Positions 54,790-64,000 of a DNA stretch of 64,000 nt are shown here, in pieces. How positions within the stretch are numbered: position 1 is the stretch's first letter; each line of letters starts with the position of its first letter. Below the pieces are notes generated by a model. It saw nothing but the letters and a program-made list of their open reading frames with translations, had not been told where the DNA came from and made no database searches. The stretch is from Thermoactinomyces mirandus. GTDB lineage: Bacteria; Bacillota; Bacilli; Thermoactinomycetales; Thermoactinomycetaceae. The stretch lies in assembly GCF_013868055.1 (NCBI RefSeq), contig NZ_JACEOL010000033.1, forward strand, positions 54,201 through 118,200, in the 5' to 3' direction. Made by a program: the position numbers and the translations under genes.

Positions 54790-54870
54790 TGTCGTTATCA
54801 CCGCACACGACGGGATCAATAAAAAGGCTGTGCCTTTCCTGTTCGTGGCGAGTCTCTAGTCAAGAGGAGG
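54790..54870 (+). promoter_or_regulatory. L21 ribosomal-protein leader
   Basis: The short leader contains CCTGTTCGTGGCGAGTCTCTAG just before the ribosome-binding site and complementary segments upstream (GTCGTTATCACCGCACACGAC). This agrees with the L21 leader of Bacilli, thought to bind L21 for autoregulation. The assignment is by eye. Confidence 0.6.
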
Positions 54871-54877
54871 ATTGGAA

Positions 54878-55192
54878 ATGTACGCAGTAATTGAAACAGG
54901 TGGCAAACAATATCGTGTAGAGAAAGACAGTGTTCTCTACATTGAAAAACTGGACGCGCAAGTTGGGGATACTGTCACGTTTGACAAGGTTCTGCTTGTG
55001 AAAAATGCTGATGAAATCAAAGTAGGTTCCCCGCTGGTAGAAGGCGCGAAAGTAACCGGTAAAGTCGTAAAACATGGAAAAGGGAAAAAAATTATCGTGT
55101 TTAAGTATAAACCGAAAAAGAACTACAAACGTAAAAAAGGCCATCGTCAGCCGTTTACGCAAGTAGTAATTGAAAATATTGAAGCCCAATGA
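54878..55192 (+). CDS. rplU: 50S ribosomal protein L21
   Basis: 104 residues beginning [20 protein letters not shown], with a basic C-terminal segment [19 protein letters not shown] that binds 23S rRNA. The ATG after GAGGAGG is chosen over the TTG two codons earlier. It overlaps prp by ATGA. Confidence 0.98.
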   Translation: MYAVIETGGKQYRVEKDSVLYIEKLDAQVGDTVTFDKVLLVKNADEIKVGSPLVEGAKVTGKVVKHGKGKKIIVFKYKPKKNYKRKKGHRQPFTQVVIENIEAQ

Positions 55193-55524
55193 TTAGAATC
55201 CGAGTGAAACGTGACGGCCAAAACCGTGTACAGCGGGTGCTGATTACCGGACATGCATATTTTGACAAGCATGGCAAGGATATTGTATGTGCAGCTGTTT
55301 CTGGAATTTCCATCGGAATGGTAAATGCCATTGAGCAGCTTTTTGGCGTGCAGATGCATGCTGAAAACGACGGGGATGGAAAGGTGGATTGCCGCTTGCC
55401 AAATGAGGTCCGGGATCCGGAACAGCGGGAGAAAATTGGTTTGTTGTTGGAAGCGATGGTCGTTTCACTCCAAAATGTGGCTGATGAGTTTCCTTCTTAC
55501 GTTAAAATCAGTGAATGGAAATAA
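55189..55524 (+). CDS. prp: Ribosomal-processing cysteine protease Prp
   Basis: 111 residues. The catalytic pair is in [20 protein letters not shown]: His near residue 21 and Cys near residue 33. It removes the N-terminal extension of ribosomal protein L27, encoded by the next gene. The rplU-prp-rpmA order is the rule in Bacillota that have the extension. Confidence 0.95.
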   Translation: MIRIRVKRDGQNRVQRVLITGHAYFDKHGKDIVCAAVSGISIGMVNAIEQLFGVQMHAENDGDGKVDCRLPNEVRDPEQREKIGLLLEAMVVSLQNVADEFPSYVKISEWK

Positions 55525-55548
55525 TATCTGTGAAAAGAGGTGGACATG

Positions 55549-55857
55549 ATGCTTAAACTTAACCTGCAGTGCTTTGCATCCAAAAAAGGGGTAGGTTCCA
55601 CAAAAAACGGTCGTGACAGCATTTCCAAACGTCTCGGAGTAAAACGTGGAGATGGCCAATTCGTATTGGCTGGAAATATCCTGGTTCGTCAACGCGGAAC
55701 CAAAATCTATCCGGGCTTGAATGTTGGCCGTGGTGGAGATGATACCCTTTTTGCCAAAGCAGATGGTGTTGTACGTTTTGAGCGCATGGGACGCAACAAG
55801 AAACGCGTCAGCATTATTCCGGCAGCTGAACAGGAAGCAGCTGCAGCACGCGCTTAA
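55549..55857 (+). CDS. rpmA: 50S ribosomal protein L27 with cleavable N-terminal extension
   Basis: 102 residues. The first nine residues MLKLNLQCF, before [15 protein letters not shown], form the extension cleaved by Prp. The usual consensus is LxLQFFA, and here the first phenylalanine is a cysteine. Starts at 55540 (GTG) and 55546 (ATG) are possible, but 55549 gives the standard N-terminus with GAGGTGG upstream. Confidence 0.97.
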   Translation: MLKLNLQCFASKKGVGSTKNGRDSISKRLGVKRGDGQFVLAGNILVRQRGTKIYPGLNVGRGGDDTLFAKADGVVRFERMGRNKKRVSIIPAAEQEAAAARA

Positions 55858-55886
55858 GATCCGATATGGATATATAGTGAGAGTAT

Positions 55887-55930
55887 AAAAGGTAAGCACA
55901 TTTGTCAAATATGTTGCTTACCTTTTATTT
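55887..55930 (+). terminator. rplU-prp-rpmA terminator
   Basis: AAAAGGTAAGCA/TGCTTACCTTTT, 12 perfect pairs with a 16-nt loop, followed by ATTTATT. Confidence 0.85.
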
Positions 55931-55931
55931 A

Positions 55932-55961
55932 TTGCCTTTTCCTGTTTTTCTTCAGTAAAAT
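55932..55961 (+). promoter_or_regulatory. Candidate promoter of spo0B-obg
   Basis: TTGCCT, 18 bases, TAAAAT, 40 bases before the spo0B start. Confidence 0.45.
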
Positions 55962-56000
55962 AAGGTTCAAAGTGATTACACAAGATGGGGGAGATTTGTT

Positions 56001-58047
<2,047 letters not shown>

Positions 58048-58082
58048 AAAAAGCAACCGGTCTGGTTATCGGTTGCTTTTTC
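58048..58082 (+). terminator. Bidirectional terminator after obg
   Basis: AAAAAGCAACCG/CGGTTGCTTTTT with a 10-nt loop. The stop of the convergent minus-strand gene lies in it. Confidence 0.9.
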
Positions 58083-58488
58083 CCTGGTAAATGCGTCCGG
58101 TTGCGATAGATTGCTGCAGACGGCCAACAGAACTCTGATCCATTTTGAACAGGAATTTTCCGCTTTCATGCGGAATCAACTGTTTTTCCGTTTTTCCGGG
58201 AGGAACCATTCCGTCGGCAATGGTCGGGCATTCCAGATGGTCACAATGAGCAAATACAAAGTAATAAACAGGAGAAGGACCAAAATTATGGATTTCAAGG
58301 GTCATCGTTCCCTTTTCCAGGTAGAACCAGTCTGTCCATACCGAAGGTTGCGATTGCAACGGATTTAAGGCCAAATGATATTCCGACCGTTCACAGGATG
58401 AGTAACCTGTGGAAAAAAAGATAAGTAGTAAAGATAAACAGACAAGCGACAAAACAGAAATGATTTTCGGTTGCTTAAGCTGGCGCAT
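58066..58488 (-). CDS. Secreted or membrane-anchored hypothetical protein (140 residues)
   Basis: A hydrophobic segment at residues 9-27 (IISVLSLVCLSLLLIFFST) acts as signal peptide or anchor. YSSC follows, but it does not fit the lipobox well. The external domain has a beta-rich pattern (GTMTLEIHNFGPSPVYYFV) and two further cysteines close together (FAHCDHLECP) that may form a disulfide or metal site. The start follows GGTGGTGAG. No family was recognised. Confidence 0.6.
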   Translation of the reverse strand: MRQLKQPKIISVLSLVCLSLLLIFFSTGYSSCERSEYHLALNPLQSQPSVWTDWFYLEKGTMTLEIHNFGPSPVYYFVFAHCDHLECPTIADGMVPPGKTEKQLIPHESGKFLFKMDQSSVGRLQQSIATGRIYQGKSNR

Positions 58489-58622
58489 TGGCTCACCACC
58501 CAGTTGTTTTATTTAGTATAAGCAAGGAATGGAGGGGATATGAAAAGGGATTCCACCGTTTGCTATATTTCGTTAAAAATCGACTTCCAGGCATCAGCAA
58601 AATCCCGCGTTATCCAAAAAAT

Positions 58623-59093
58623 TCAACTGAGCCGATGTTCTTTTTTGATTACCTCCAGAAGAGTGCGGCACCCCTTGCTCACCAGATCATAAGTTTCCTC
58701 AAAATTTCCGGTGTACCATGGATCTGGTACTTCGGTATAGGTGGTATCGGGGATAAAATCGACAAACCGGTATATATTCACATTGCGGTTTCCGGCAAGG
58801 TGGCGCAAATCGTTTACATTGCTGTCATCCATACCGATGATATAAGTAAATTTCGAGAAATCATCCGCATTTACCTGCCGTGCGCGCAATCCTTCATAAG
58901 AAATCCCCAGCGATTTCAATTTTTGCCGGGTTCCACGATGGGGAACTTCTCCGGTATGCCAGTTCCCAATTCCCGCAGAATCCACTTTGATTTTTTCTTC
59001 CAGATCTTCCATCTTCAGCAGATGGCGAAAAACCGCTTCTGCCATGGGGGAACGGCAAATGTTGCCCAAACAGACAAATAATACTGAGACCAT
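58623..59093 (-). CDS. Low-molecular-weight protein tyrosine phosphatase
   Basis: 156 residues from the ATG at 59093 (AAGGAG upstream). The catalytic loop is CLGNICRSPMAEAVF at residue 8 (CX5R), and the acid/base aspartate lies in VPDPWYTGNFEE near residue 122. It may act on tyrosine- or arginine-phosphorylated proteins; Bacillus YfkJ and YwlE are relatives. A plus-strand frame opposite it is a shadow. Confidence 0.93.
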   Translation of the reverse strand: MVSVLFVCLGNICRSPMAEAVFRHLLKMEDLEEKIKVDSAGIGNWHTGEVPHRGTRQKLKSLGISYEGLRARQVNADDFSKFTYIIGMDDSNVNDLRHLAGNRNVNIYRFVDFIPDTTYTEVPDPWYTGNFEETYDLVSKGCRTLLEVIKKEHRLS

Positions 59094-59164
59094 GAATCGA
59101 TACTCCTTTTTCTGAAATGATGGCAATCAATATCATAGCATATGAAAAAATTATAAAAAAAGTC

Positions 59165-59194
59165 TTGCAAAGAAGCGTTTTCAAGCGTTAAAAT
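59165..59194 (+). promoter_or_regulatory. Promoter of the pheB-thrC-thrB-pheA operon
   Basis: TTGCAA, 18 bases, TAAAAT, 43 bases before pheB. No T-box or other leader was seen. Confidence 0.55.
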
Positions 59195-59237
59195 GTCCGC
59201 AATAAGAAAACATTTGTTTATTATTGGGGGACAGCCA

Positions 59238-59681
59238 ATGTCAGATGATATATTTGCTTTGGTTCGCATAGAAATGTTGCCCGAAGCAATACAAAAAACA
59301 TTGGAAGCGAAAAAATTGCTGGAGACAGGTGATGTGACAAAGGTGCAGGAAGCTGTAAACAGGGTAGGATTAAGCCGCAGTTCTTTTTATAAATATAAGA
59401 ACAGTGTCTTCCCCTTCAATGCGATGGTAAAGGAAAAGATCGTAACGATTGCCCTGACCCTGGAACACCGCCCGGGGGTGCTGTCCAATGTGCTGAAGTA
59501 TCTGGCAGAGATGAAGACAAGTGTTTTGACCATTAATCAGACAATTCCGTTGCAAGGAGAGGCTGCTGTATCAATGTCGATCGATACAACACAGATGGAA
59601 GCCGATGTCCAGGTGATTTTGCGTGGCCTTTCCCGCCTGGATGGAGTAAGAAGAGCAGCTATTGTCGGATCTGGCGAGTAA
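59238..59681 (+). CDS. pheB: ACT domain protein PheB
   Basis: 147 residues. The N-terminal helix-turn-helix-like part ([19 protein letters not shown]) is followed by an ACT domain ([20 protein letters not shown]), which usually binds amino acids. The start at 59238 follows GGGGGA. In Bacillus pheB precedes pheA. Here threonine genes intervene. It is probably a regulator or effector-binding protein of amino acid synthesis. Confidence 0.92.
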   Translation: MSDDIFALVRIEMLPEAIQKTLEAKKLLETGDVTKVQEAVNRVGLSRSSFYKYKNSVFPFNAMVKEKIVTIALTLEHRPGVLSNVLKYLAEMKTSVLTINQTIPLQGEAAVSMSIDTTQMEADVQVILRGLSRLDGVRRAAIVGSGE

Positions 59682-59706
59682 ATTACAAAACAAGGAGAGA
59701 GAAAAT

Positions 59707-60780
59707 ATGAGAACAGGGATCTTGAAAAAATACAGGGAGTTTCTTCCAGTCAGTGAATTTACACCAGACTTGACCTTGTACGAAGGGGAAACTCCTCTTT
59801 ATTTTGCAGAAAAGTTATCGCAAGATTTAGGAATAAATTTATATTTAAAATGGGAAGGTGCCAATCCGACCGGTTCATTCAAGGATCGGGGAATGGTACT
59901 GGCCATTGCAAAAGCGAAAGAAGAGGGGAGTCAGGCGGTCATTTGCGCATCGACGGGCAATACTTCTGCCTCAGCCGCTGCTTATGCAGCAAAACTCGGC
60001 ATGGACTGCTATGTGGTGGTTCCCCATGAGCATGTCGCATTGGGAAAATTGTCGCAAGCCGTTATGTATGGCGCGAAGGTGCTCGCTGTGAAGGGGAATT
60101 TTGACCAGGCACTGAAAATCGTGCGTGAATTGACTGAAGTTTATCCGGTCACCCTGGTCAATTCTGTCAATCCATACCGGATTGAAGGCCAGAAAACCGC
60201 TGCGTTTGAAGTGAGTGAGCAATTGGGGAAAGCCCCGGATATTTTGGCCATTCCGGTCGGCAACGCCGGGAATATTACCGCTTATTGGAAAGGTTTTAAA
60301 GAATACCATCAGAAAGGGCGGATCAAGAGCCTGCCCAAAATGTGGGGATTTGAAGCAGAAGGAGCCGCTGCCATCGTTCGCGGAGAGCCGGTTACACAAC
60401 CGGAAACCATAGCAACAGCCATTCGGATCGGGAATCCGGCGAGCTGGGAAAAAGCGGTTGCGGCCCGGGATGAATCACAAGGCTGCATAGATTCTGTCAG
60501 CGATGAGGAAATGCTGTATGCTTACCAGGAACTGGCCAAAAAAGAAGGAATCTTTTGTGAGCCGGCCTCTGCTGCTTCAGTAGCCGGAGTCATGAAAATG
60601 CGCCGGCAAGGAAAGTGCGGGGATCAGGCCACTGTCGTTTGTGTACTGACAGGCAACGGATTGAAGGATCCCCATACGGCCCTGGAATCTGTCCAGGTAA
60701 AGCCACAGGTTTTACCGTGCGAGAAGAAGGCGATTGAACAATTGATCCACGAACAAAAGGCAGGGAGCATGTCATCATGA
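59707..60780 (+). CDS. thrC: Threonine synthase
   Basis: PLP enzyme that converts O-phosphohomoserine to threonine. 357 residues from the ATG at 59707 (GGAGAG upstream). The PLP lysine is in [14 protein letters not shown] near residue 60, the phosphate loop is [14 protein letters not shown] near residue 186, and [11 protein letters not shown] lies near residue 290. It overlaps thrB by ATGA. Confidence 0.97.
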   Translation: MRTGILKKYREFLPVSEFTPDLTLYEGETPLYFAEKLSQDLGINLYLKWEGANPTGSFKDRGMVLAIAKAKEEGSQAVICASTGNTSASAAAYAAKLGMDCYVVVPHEHVALGKLSQAVMYGAKVLAVKGNFDQALKIVRELTEVYPVTLVNSVNPYRIEGQKTAAFEVSEQLGKAPDILAIPVGNAGNITAYWKGFKEYHQKGRIKSLPKMWGFEAEGAAAIVRGEPVTQPETIATAIRIGNPASWEKAVAARDESQGCIDSVSDEEMLYAYQELAKKEGIFCEPASAASVAGVMKMRRQGKCGDQATVVCVLTGNGLKDPHTALESVQVKPQVLPCEKKAIEQLIHEQKAGSMSS

Positions 60781-61718
60781 AGTCTTTTTCTCCATTTTAT
60801 GTAAAAGTTCCGGGAAGCACAGCCAATTTGGGCCCTGGTTTTGATTCGATCGGTATGGCGGTCAACTGTTTCCTCACCCTGTATCTGGAACCGGCTGCCC
60901 GGCTGGATATTACCGTCGGAGGAAAACACTCATCGGGAATATCCGTGCAAAGTGATAATTTCATTGTTCAGGTGATGAGAAAACTGTTTGAAAAGGAAGG
61001 AGTTGAGATGCCTCCCTTTCATCTGCATATCAAAAATGACATCCCGCTGGCAAGAGGGTTGGGAAGCAGTGCGGCAGCGATTGTGGCCGGACTTTTGGCA
61101 GCTGATCATTTACTGGAGACAGAGTGGAGCCAGAAGGAACTGCTGAAAAAGGCGACCATTCTGGAAGGCCATCCTGACAATGTTGGTGCTTCGTTATTCG
61201 GGGGGATCGTAATCAGCTCATGGGATGGAAAAGAAGTAGAAGTGGCTACCTGTGAACCGCCTGATATTCCGGTAATAACAATCATTCCGGAACAACGCCT
61301 GTCAACCGGCACTGCCCGCAAGGCTTTGCCTGAAGATTATTCCAGGCATGATGCCGTATTGTCGAGCAGCAGGGCTAATCTGCTTGTTGCCGCACTGTTC
61401 CTGAAAAAGTGGGATCTCTTGAAAACGGCCATGCAAGATGCCTTTCACCAGCCGTATCGGGAGATGTTGGTACCCGGTCTGAAGGAAGGATTAAAAAAAG
61501 CAACGGATCACGGTGCTTACGGCATTGCTTTAAGCGGAGCCGGACCGACGATGATTGCGTTTGTGAAAGACAAGGTGCAGCTGAAAAAATTTTTTTATGA
61601 ATTATTCTCCAATTTGCAAGTATCTGTTGAGATGCTTGAGATGACCCCGTGTCATACAGGAGCGCATATAGTGTTGACAGCGGAAGAAAAACATAGTAAA
61701 TTCATGGGAAAAATCTAA
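60777..61718 (+). CDS. thrB: Homoserine kinase
   Basis: 313-residue GHMP kinase. It begins [20 protein letters not shown], the ATP-binding loop is [16 protein letters not shown] near residue 90, and [10 protein letters not shown] lies near residue 258. It makes O-phosphohomoserine for ThrC. Homoserine dehydrogenase (hom), which usually starts this operon, is not in the window. Confidence 0.97.
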   Translation: MKSFSPFYVKVPGSTANLGPGFDSIGMAVNCFLTLYLEPAARLDITVGGKHSSGISVQSDNFIVQVMRKLFEKEGVEMPPFHLHIKNDIPLARGLGSSAAAIVAGLLAADHLLETEWSQKELLKKATILEGHPDNVGASLFGGIVISSWDGKEVEVATCEPPDIPVITIIPEQRLSTGTARKALPEDYSRHDAVLSSSRANLLVAALFLKKWDLLKTAMQDAFHQPYREMLVPGLKEGLKKATDHGAYGIALSGAGPTMIAFVKDKVQLKKFFYELFSNLQVSVEMLEMTPCHTGAHIVLTAEEKHSKFMGKI

Positions 61719-61728
61719 GGAGTATATT

Positions 61729-62619
61729 ATGGAAAAACGTATTGCTTATCTTGGACCTGTTGGAACTTTTACTTATATTGCCGCGACCACCCTGTTTTCC
61801 TCTGAAAAAAATGTTCAGCTCATTCCGTTTCCCACCATTCCCGATTGTTTGCAGGCCGTGGAGGAAAAAGAAACGGATTGGGCTGTGGTTCCGGTTGAAA
61901 ATGCGATTGAGGGTTCGGTCAATTCGACGATTGACTGGATTATTCACCATGTTGACTTGCCGATCCGTGCCGAACTGGTTTATCCGATCACTCAATGCAT
62001 TATGGGACATACGTCACAGGAAGGGCGGCCAGGGCATGAGATTGAACGAATTTATTCGCATCCGCAAGGGATTGCCCAATGTCAGTTGACTCTTAGAAAA
62101 ATGTTTCCGTATGCGGAGCATAAAATGACTGAAAGCACAGCCCAGGCGGCAGAACTGGTTGCCAACCATCCGGAGCAACCCTGGCTTGCGGTGGGTCCCA
62201 AAGCGGCTGCTGAACGATATGAATTGTCGATTATCAAAGAACATGCGGAAGATCACAATAACAATTTCTCGCGTTTTTTTGCCGTTAGCCGCGAAGAACG
62301 CCTGTCGGCTGATTCTGCTTCTTATAAGACCAGTTTGCAGGTTACATTGCCTTCGGATTATCCTGGTGCGTTGTATCAGGTGCTGGCTGCGTTTTCCTGG
62401 CGCAAGGTAAATCTGACCCATATTGAATCACGCCCCACAAAAACAGGGCTTGGCAACTACTTTTTCTGGATTGATGCGCAGCTTCCGGTTGAACATGTAC
62501 TGATGCAAGGCGCGATCGAGGAAATTGAGGCACTGGGATGCCAGGTGCGTGTGCTGGGCTCTTTTCCTTGTTATTTTAAAAAAATTGGTGAAACATTAGT
62601 TGCCAATGAAAAAGTTTAA
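61729..62619 (+). CDS. pheA: Prephenate dehydratase
   Basis: 296 residues. It decarboxylates and dehydrates prephenate to phenylpyruvate. It begins IAYLGPVGTFTYIAAT. The catalytic-domain motif NNFSRFFAVS (near residue 178) has serine where TRF is usual. The C-terminal ACT domain carries the phenylalanine-binding segment LTHIESRPTK. The start follows AAGGAG. Last gene of the operon. Confidence 0.95.
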   Translation: MEKRIAYLGPVGTFTYIAATTLFSSEKNVQLIPFPTIPDCLQAVEEKETDWAVVPVENAIEGSVNSTIDWIIHHVDLPIRAELVYPITQCIMGHTSQEGRPGHEIERIYSHPQGIAQCQLTLRKMFPYAEHKMTESTAQAAELVANHPEQPWLAVGPKAAAERYELSIIKEHAEDHNNNFSRFFAVSREERLSADSASYKTSLQVTLPSDYPGALYQVLAAFSWRKVNLTHIESRPTKTGLGNYFFWIDAQLPVEHVLMQGAIEEIEALGCQVRVLGSFPCYFKKIGETLVANEKV

Positions 62620-62627
62620 GAAGTTAA

Positions 62628-62656
62628 TTGACATTTATAAATGTTGGCGTTATAAT
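62628..62656 (+). promoter_or_regulatory. Strong sigma A promoter of ilvE
   Basis: Perfect TTGACA, 17 bases, perfect TATAAT, starting 8 bases after the pheA stop. Confidence 0.92.
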
Positions 62657-62689
62657 TACTAAAAATTTATTCAAGTCAAATATCTGTAT

Positions 62690-62803
62690 TTATCAGAAGG
62701 GTGCCTAGGGTTCCGTTCTTCGATGGAAGAAGCCTGGACCAAGCGGTACCGGCACCAGCAGGCTGGTGTACACCGTGAGGATAAAAGCCTCCAGCGGCAG
62801 GTT
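62690..62803 (+). promoter_or_regulatory. ykkC-family riboswitch, probably the ppGpp-sensing subtype
   Basis: The conserved ykkC blocks are all present in order: GTGCCTAGGGTTCCG at 62701, GCCTGGACCAAGCGGTACCG near 62732, and ACACCGTGAGGATAAAAGCC at 62770-62789. The family includes sensors of guanidine (subtype 1), ppGpp (2a) and PRPP (2b). Branched-chain amino acid genes such as ilvE are typical of 2a, so a ppGpp sensor is inferred from context. The 3' part of the aptamer (AAAAGCCTCCAGCGG) overlaps the terminator below, so ligand binding should turn ilvE on. Confidence 0.88.
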
Positions 62804-62836
62804 CTGACCCCGGGATTTTTTCTGGAAAAAGAACCG
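62784..62836 (+). terminator. Riboswitch-controlled terminator before ilvE
   Basis: AGCCTCCAGCGGCAGGTTCT pairs with AGAACCGCTTCTGAGAGGC (ending about 62829) around a loop of about 26 nt, followed by six T. The 5' arm includes conserved aptamer bases, so the two structures exclude each other. Confidence 0.85.
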
Positions 62837-62882
62837 CTTCTGAGAGGCTTTTTTATCATAATTACATCAAATAAAGGAGTGT

Positions 62883-63797
62883 ATGATCTTGACTGCGGCC
62901 GAACGATGGATTTTTATGAATGGTGAATATAAGCGTAAAGAAGAAGCACTGGTTTCTGTTTTTGACCATGGATTTCTGTATGGAGATGGTGTTTTTGAGG
63001 GAATTCGTGCTTATGAAGGAAACGTGTTTAAACTGAAAGAACATATCAAGCGTCTGTATGATTCAGCCAAATCGATTATGTTAACCATTCCTTATACCCA
63101 GGAAGAAATGGAAAAGCTGGTGTGTGAAACAGTACGAAAAAACAATTTGCAGAATGCTTATATTCGTTTGGTCGTGTCACGGGGAATCGGTGACCTGGGA
63201 TTGGATCCCAGAAATTGCTCCACTCCTAATGTGGTTATTATTGCGGATCAAGTCCGTTTGTTTTCCAAAGAATTATATGAAAAAGGAATCTCTGTGATTA
63301 CGGTTCCTTCGCGGCGAAATATCCCCGATGCACTTGACGCTAAAATTAAATCTTTAAACTATCTGAATAATATTTTGGTTCGTATAGAGGCAAACATAGC
63401 CGGGGTTTCCGAAGCGATCATGCTTAATTCGCAAGGATACGTTGCAGAAGGATCCGGTGACAATATCTTTATTGTAAAAAATAATGTTTTGTATACACCC
63501 CCCAGTTATGTGGGCTGTCTTGAAGGAGTTACCCGCAATACAATCATAGAATTGGCCAGGAAAAAAGGATATGTTGTTAAAGAAGAGCCTTTCACCAGGC
63601 ATGATGTATATGTTGCCGATGAAGTGTTCCTGACCGGAACCGCGGCGGAAGTAATTGGAATTGTCAAAGTGGATGAACGGGTAATCGGAGAAGGAGTACC
63701 CGGTAAGGTAACGAAAGAATTGAAACAGGAATTTGAAAAAATCGCTTCGGTAGAAGGGGTTCAAGCTTACGCCGATGAAAAATTCGGAGTTGTTTGA
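62883..63797 (+). CDS. ilvE: Branched-chain amino acid aminotransferase
   Basis: 304-residue fold-type IV PLP enzyme that exchanges amino groups between glutamate and the keto acids of leucine, isoleucine and valine. The N-terminal motif is VFDHGFLYGDGVFEGIRAYEG, the PLP lysine lies in DAKIKSLNYLNN near residue 156, and GYVAEGSGDNIFIV lies near residue 188. ATG at 62883 or TTG at 62889 could be the start; AAAGGAG is 3 and 9 bases upstream, and the TTG has the better spacing. Expression should depend on the riboswitch. Confidence 0.95.
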   Translation: MILTAAERWIFMNGEYKRKEEALVSVFDHGFLYGDGVFEGIRAYEGNVFKLKEHIKRLYDSAKSIMLTIPYTQEEMEKLVCETVRKNNLQNAYIRLVVSRGIGDLGLDPRNCSTPNVVIIADQVRLFSKELYEKGISVITVPSRRNIPDALDAKIKSLNYLNNILVRIEANIAGVSEAIMLNSQGYVAEGSGDNIFIVKNNVLYTPPSYVGCLEGVTRNTIIELARKKGYVVKEEPFTRHDVYVADEVFLTGTAAEVIGIVKVDERVIGEGVPGKVTKELKQEFEKIASVEGVQAYADEKFGVV

Positions 63798-63855
63798 TTG
63801 ATTCCGATTGCCTAAAAATGCCATGCTGTTTAGCATGGTATTGAGCTTGATGACA

Positions 63856-63900
63856 AACCCCAAGCTTTTTCGCAAGAAAAGGGCTTGGGGTTGTATATTT
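63856..63900 (+). terminator. Hairpin after ilvE
   Basis: AACCCCAAGC-TTTTT / AAAAG-GCTTGGGGTT with a short loop, followed by GTATATTT. A smaller hairpin, CCATGC/GCATGG, precedes it at 63821-63838. Confidence 0.7.
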
Positions 63901-63953
63901 CAGGGAGATAAACAAATTAAGGAAATTCAATTTATTCATTAGCCGGATCACAA

Positions 63954-63994
63954 GGCTTTTTCCTCTCTTCGAGAGGAGCAAAGCCAGTTTTTTA
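63954..63994 (+). terminator. Second hairpin with T-tract near the window end
   Basis: GGCTTT..CCTCTC/GAGAGG..AAAGCC with a TTC loop, followed by AG and six T. It may back up the ilvE terminator or belong to the leader of the next gene beyond the window. Confidence 0.65.
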
Positions 63995-64000
63995 ACATTT

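Noticed and set aside
58488..59081. Plus-strand frame of 197 codons
   Set aside because: It is antisense to the tyrosine phosphatase gene, whose minus-strand protein has the full catalytic motif and a good start.
63664..63981. Minus-strand frame of 105 codons after ilvE
   Set aside because: It crosses two strong hairpins and the ilvE 3' end and has no ribosome-binding site.

Overview
The window comes from the chromosome of an endospore-forming member of the Bacillota (class Bacilli). Genes for sporulation (lonB, spoVID, ysxE, spoIIB, spoIVFA, spoIVFB, spo0B) sit in the conserved order known from Bacillus: clpX-lonB-lon-engB, hemA-hemX-...-hemL, spoVID-ysxE-valS-folC, comC-like-spoIIB-maf-radC-mreBCD-minCD-spoIVFAB-rplU-prp-rpmA-spo0B-obg-pheB...pheA. 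The family cannot be fixed from the sequence alone. The order and the accessory content would suit a Thermoactinomycetaceae/Alicyclobacillaceae-type lineage, but that is only an inference.

Layout. 1-8.3 kb: protein quality control (clpX 3' part, lonB, lon), a FemX-type peptidoglycan-bridge transferase, the GTPase EngB and a D-Ala-D-Ala ligase. 8.3-22.6 kb: an accessory zone mostly on the minus strand. It holds an 848-residue beta-propeller protein, a methionine aminopeptidase, an exporter-type ABC operon, a decayed Rhs/YD-repeat gene in two pieces, the two U32-family tRNA hydroxylation genes lying between those pieces, a truncated group II intron, and an NMT1/SsuA-type ABC importer. 22.7-30.5 kb: a complete glutamate-to-uroporphyrinogen III operon, with a CobA-HemD fusion and a precorrin-2 dehydrogenase that branch towards siroheme. 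30.5-35 kb: spore-coat genes, small membrane proteins, one copy of a repeat with inverted ends and a possible small RNA. 35-41 kb: valS behind a T-box, folC, murC. 41-47 kb: a SCO copper protein, EcsAB, a PilT/ComGA-type ATPase, a short prepilin peptidase and SpoIIB. 47-58 kb: the shape, division and sporulation cluster and the L21/L27 ribosomal genes. 58-64 kb: a tyrosine phosphatase, then pheB-thrC-thrB-pheA and ilvE.

The most notable regulatory element is a ykkC-family riboswitch directly in front of ilvE. Its 3' side overlaps a terminator, and the gene context matches the ppGpp-sensing subtype. Other points worth follow-up are a pair of about 170-bp dispersed repeats with inverted ends, a promoter-to-terminator unit without an ORF near 33.9-34.1 kb, and the Rhs/group II intron wreckage around the U32 genes.

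No tRNA, rRNA or CRISPR array was seen. All starts, promoters and hairpins were read by eye.
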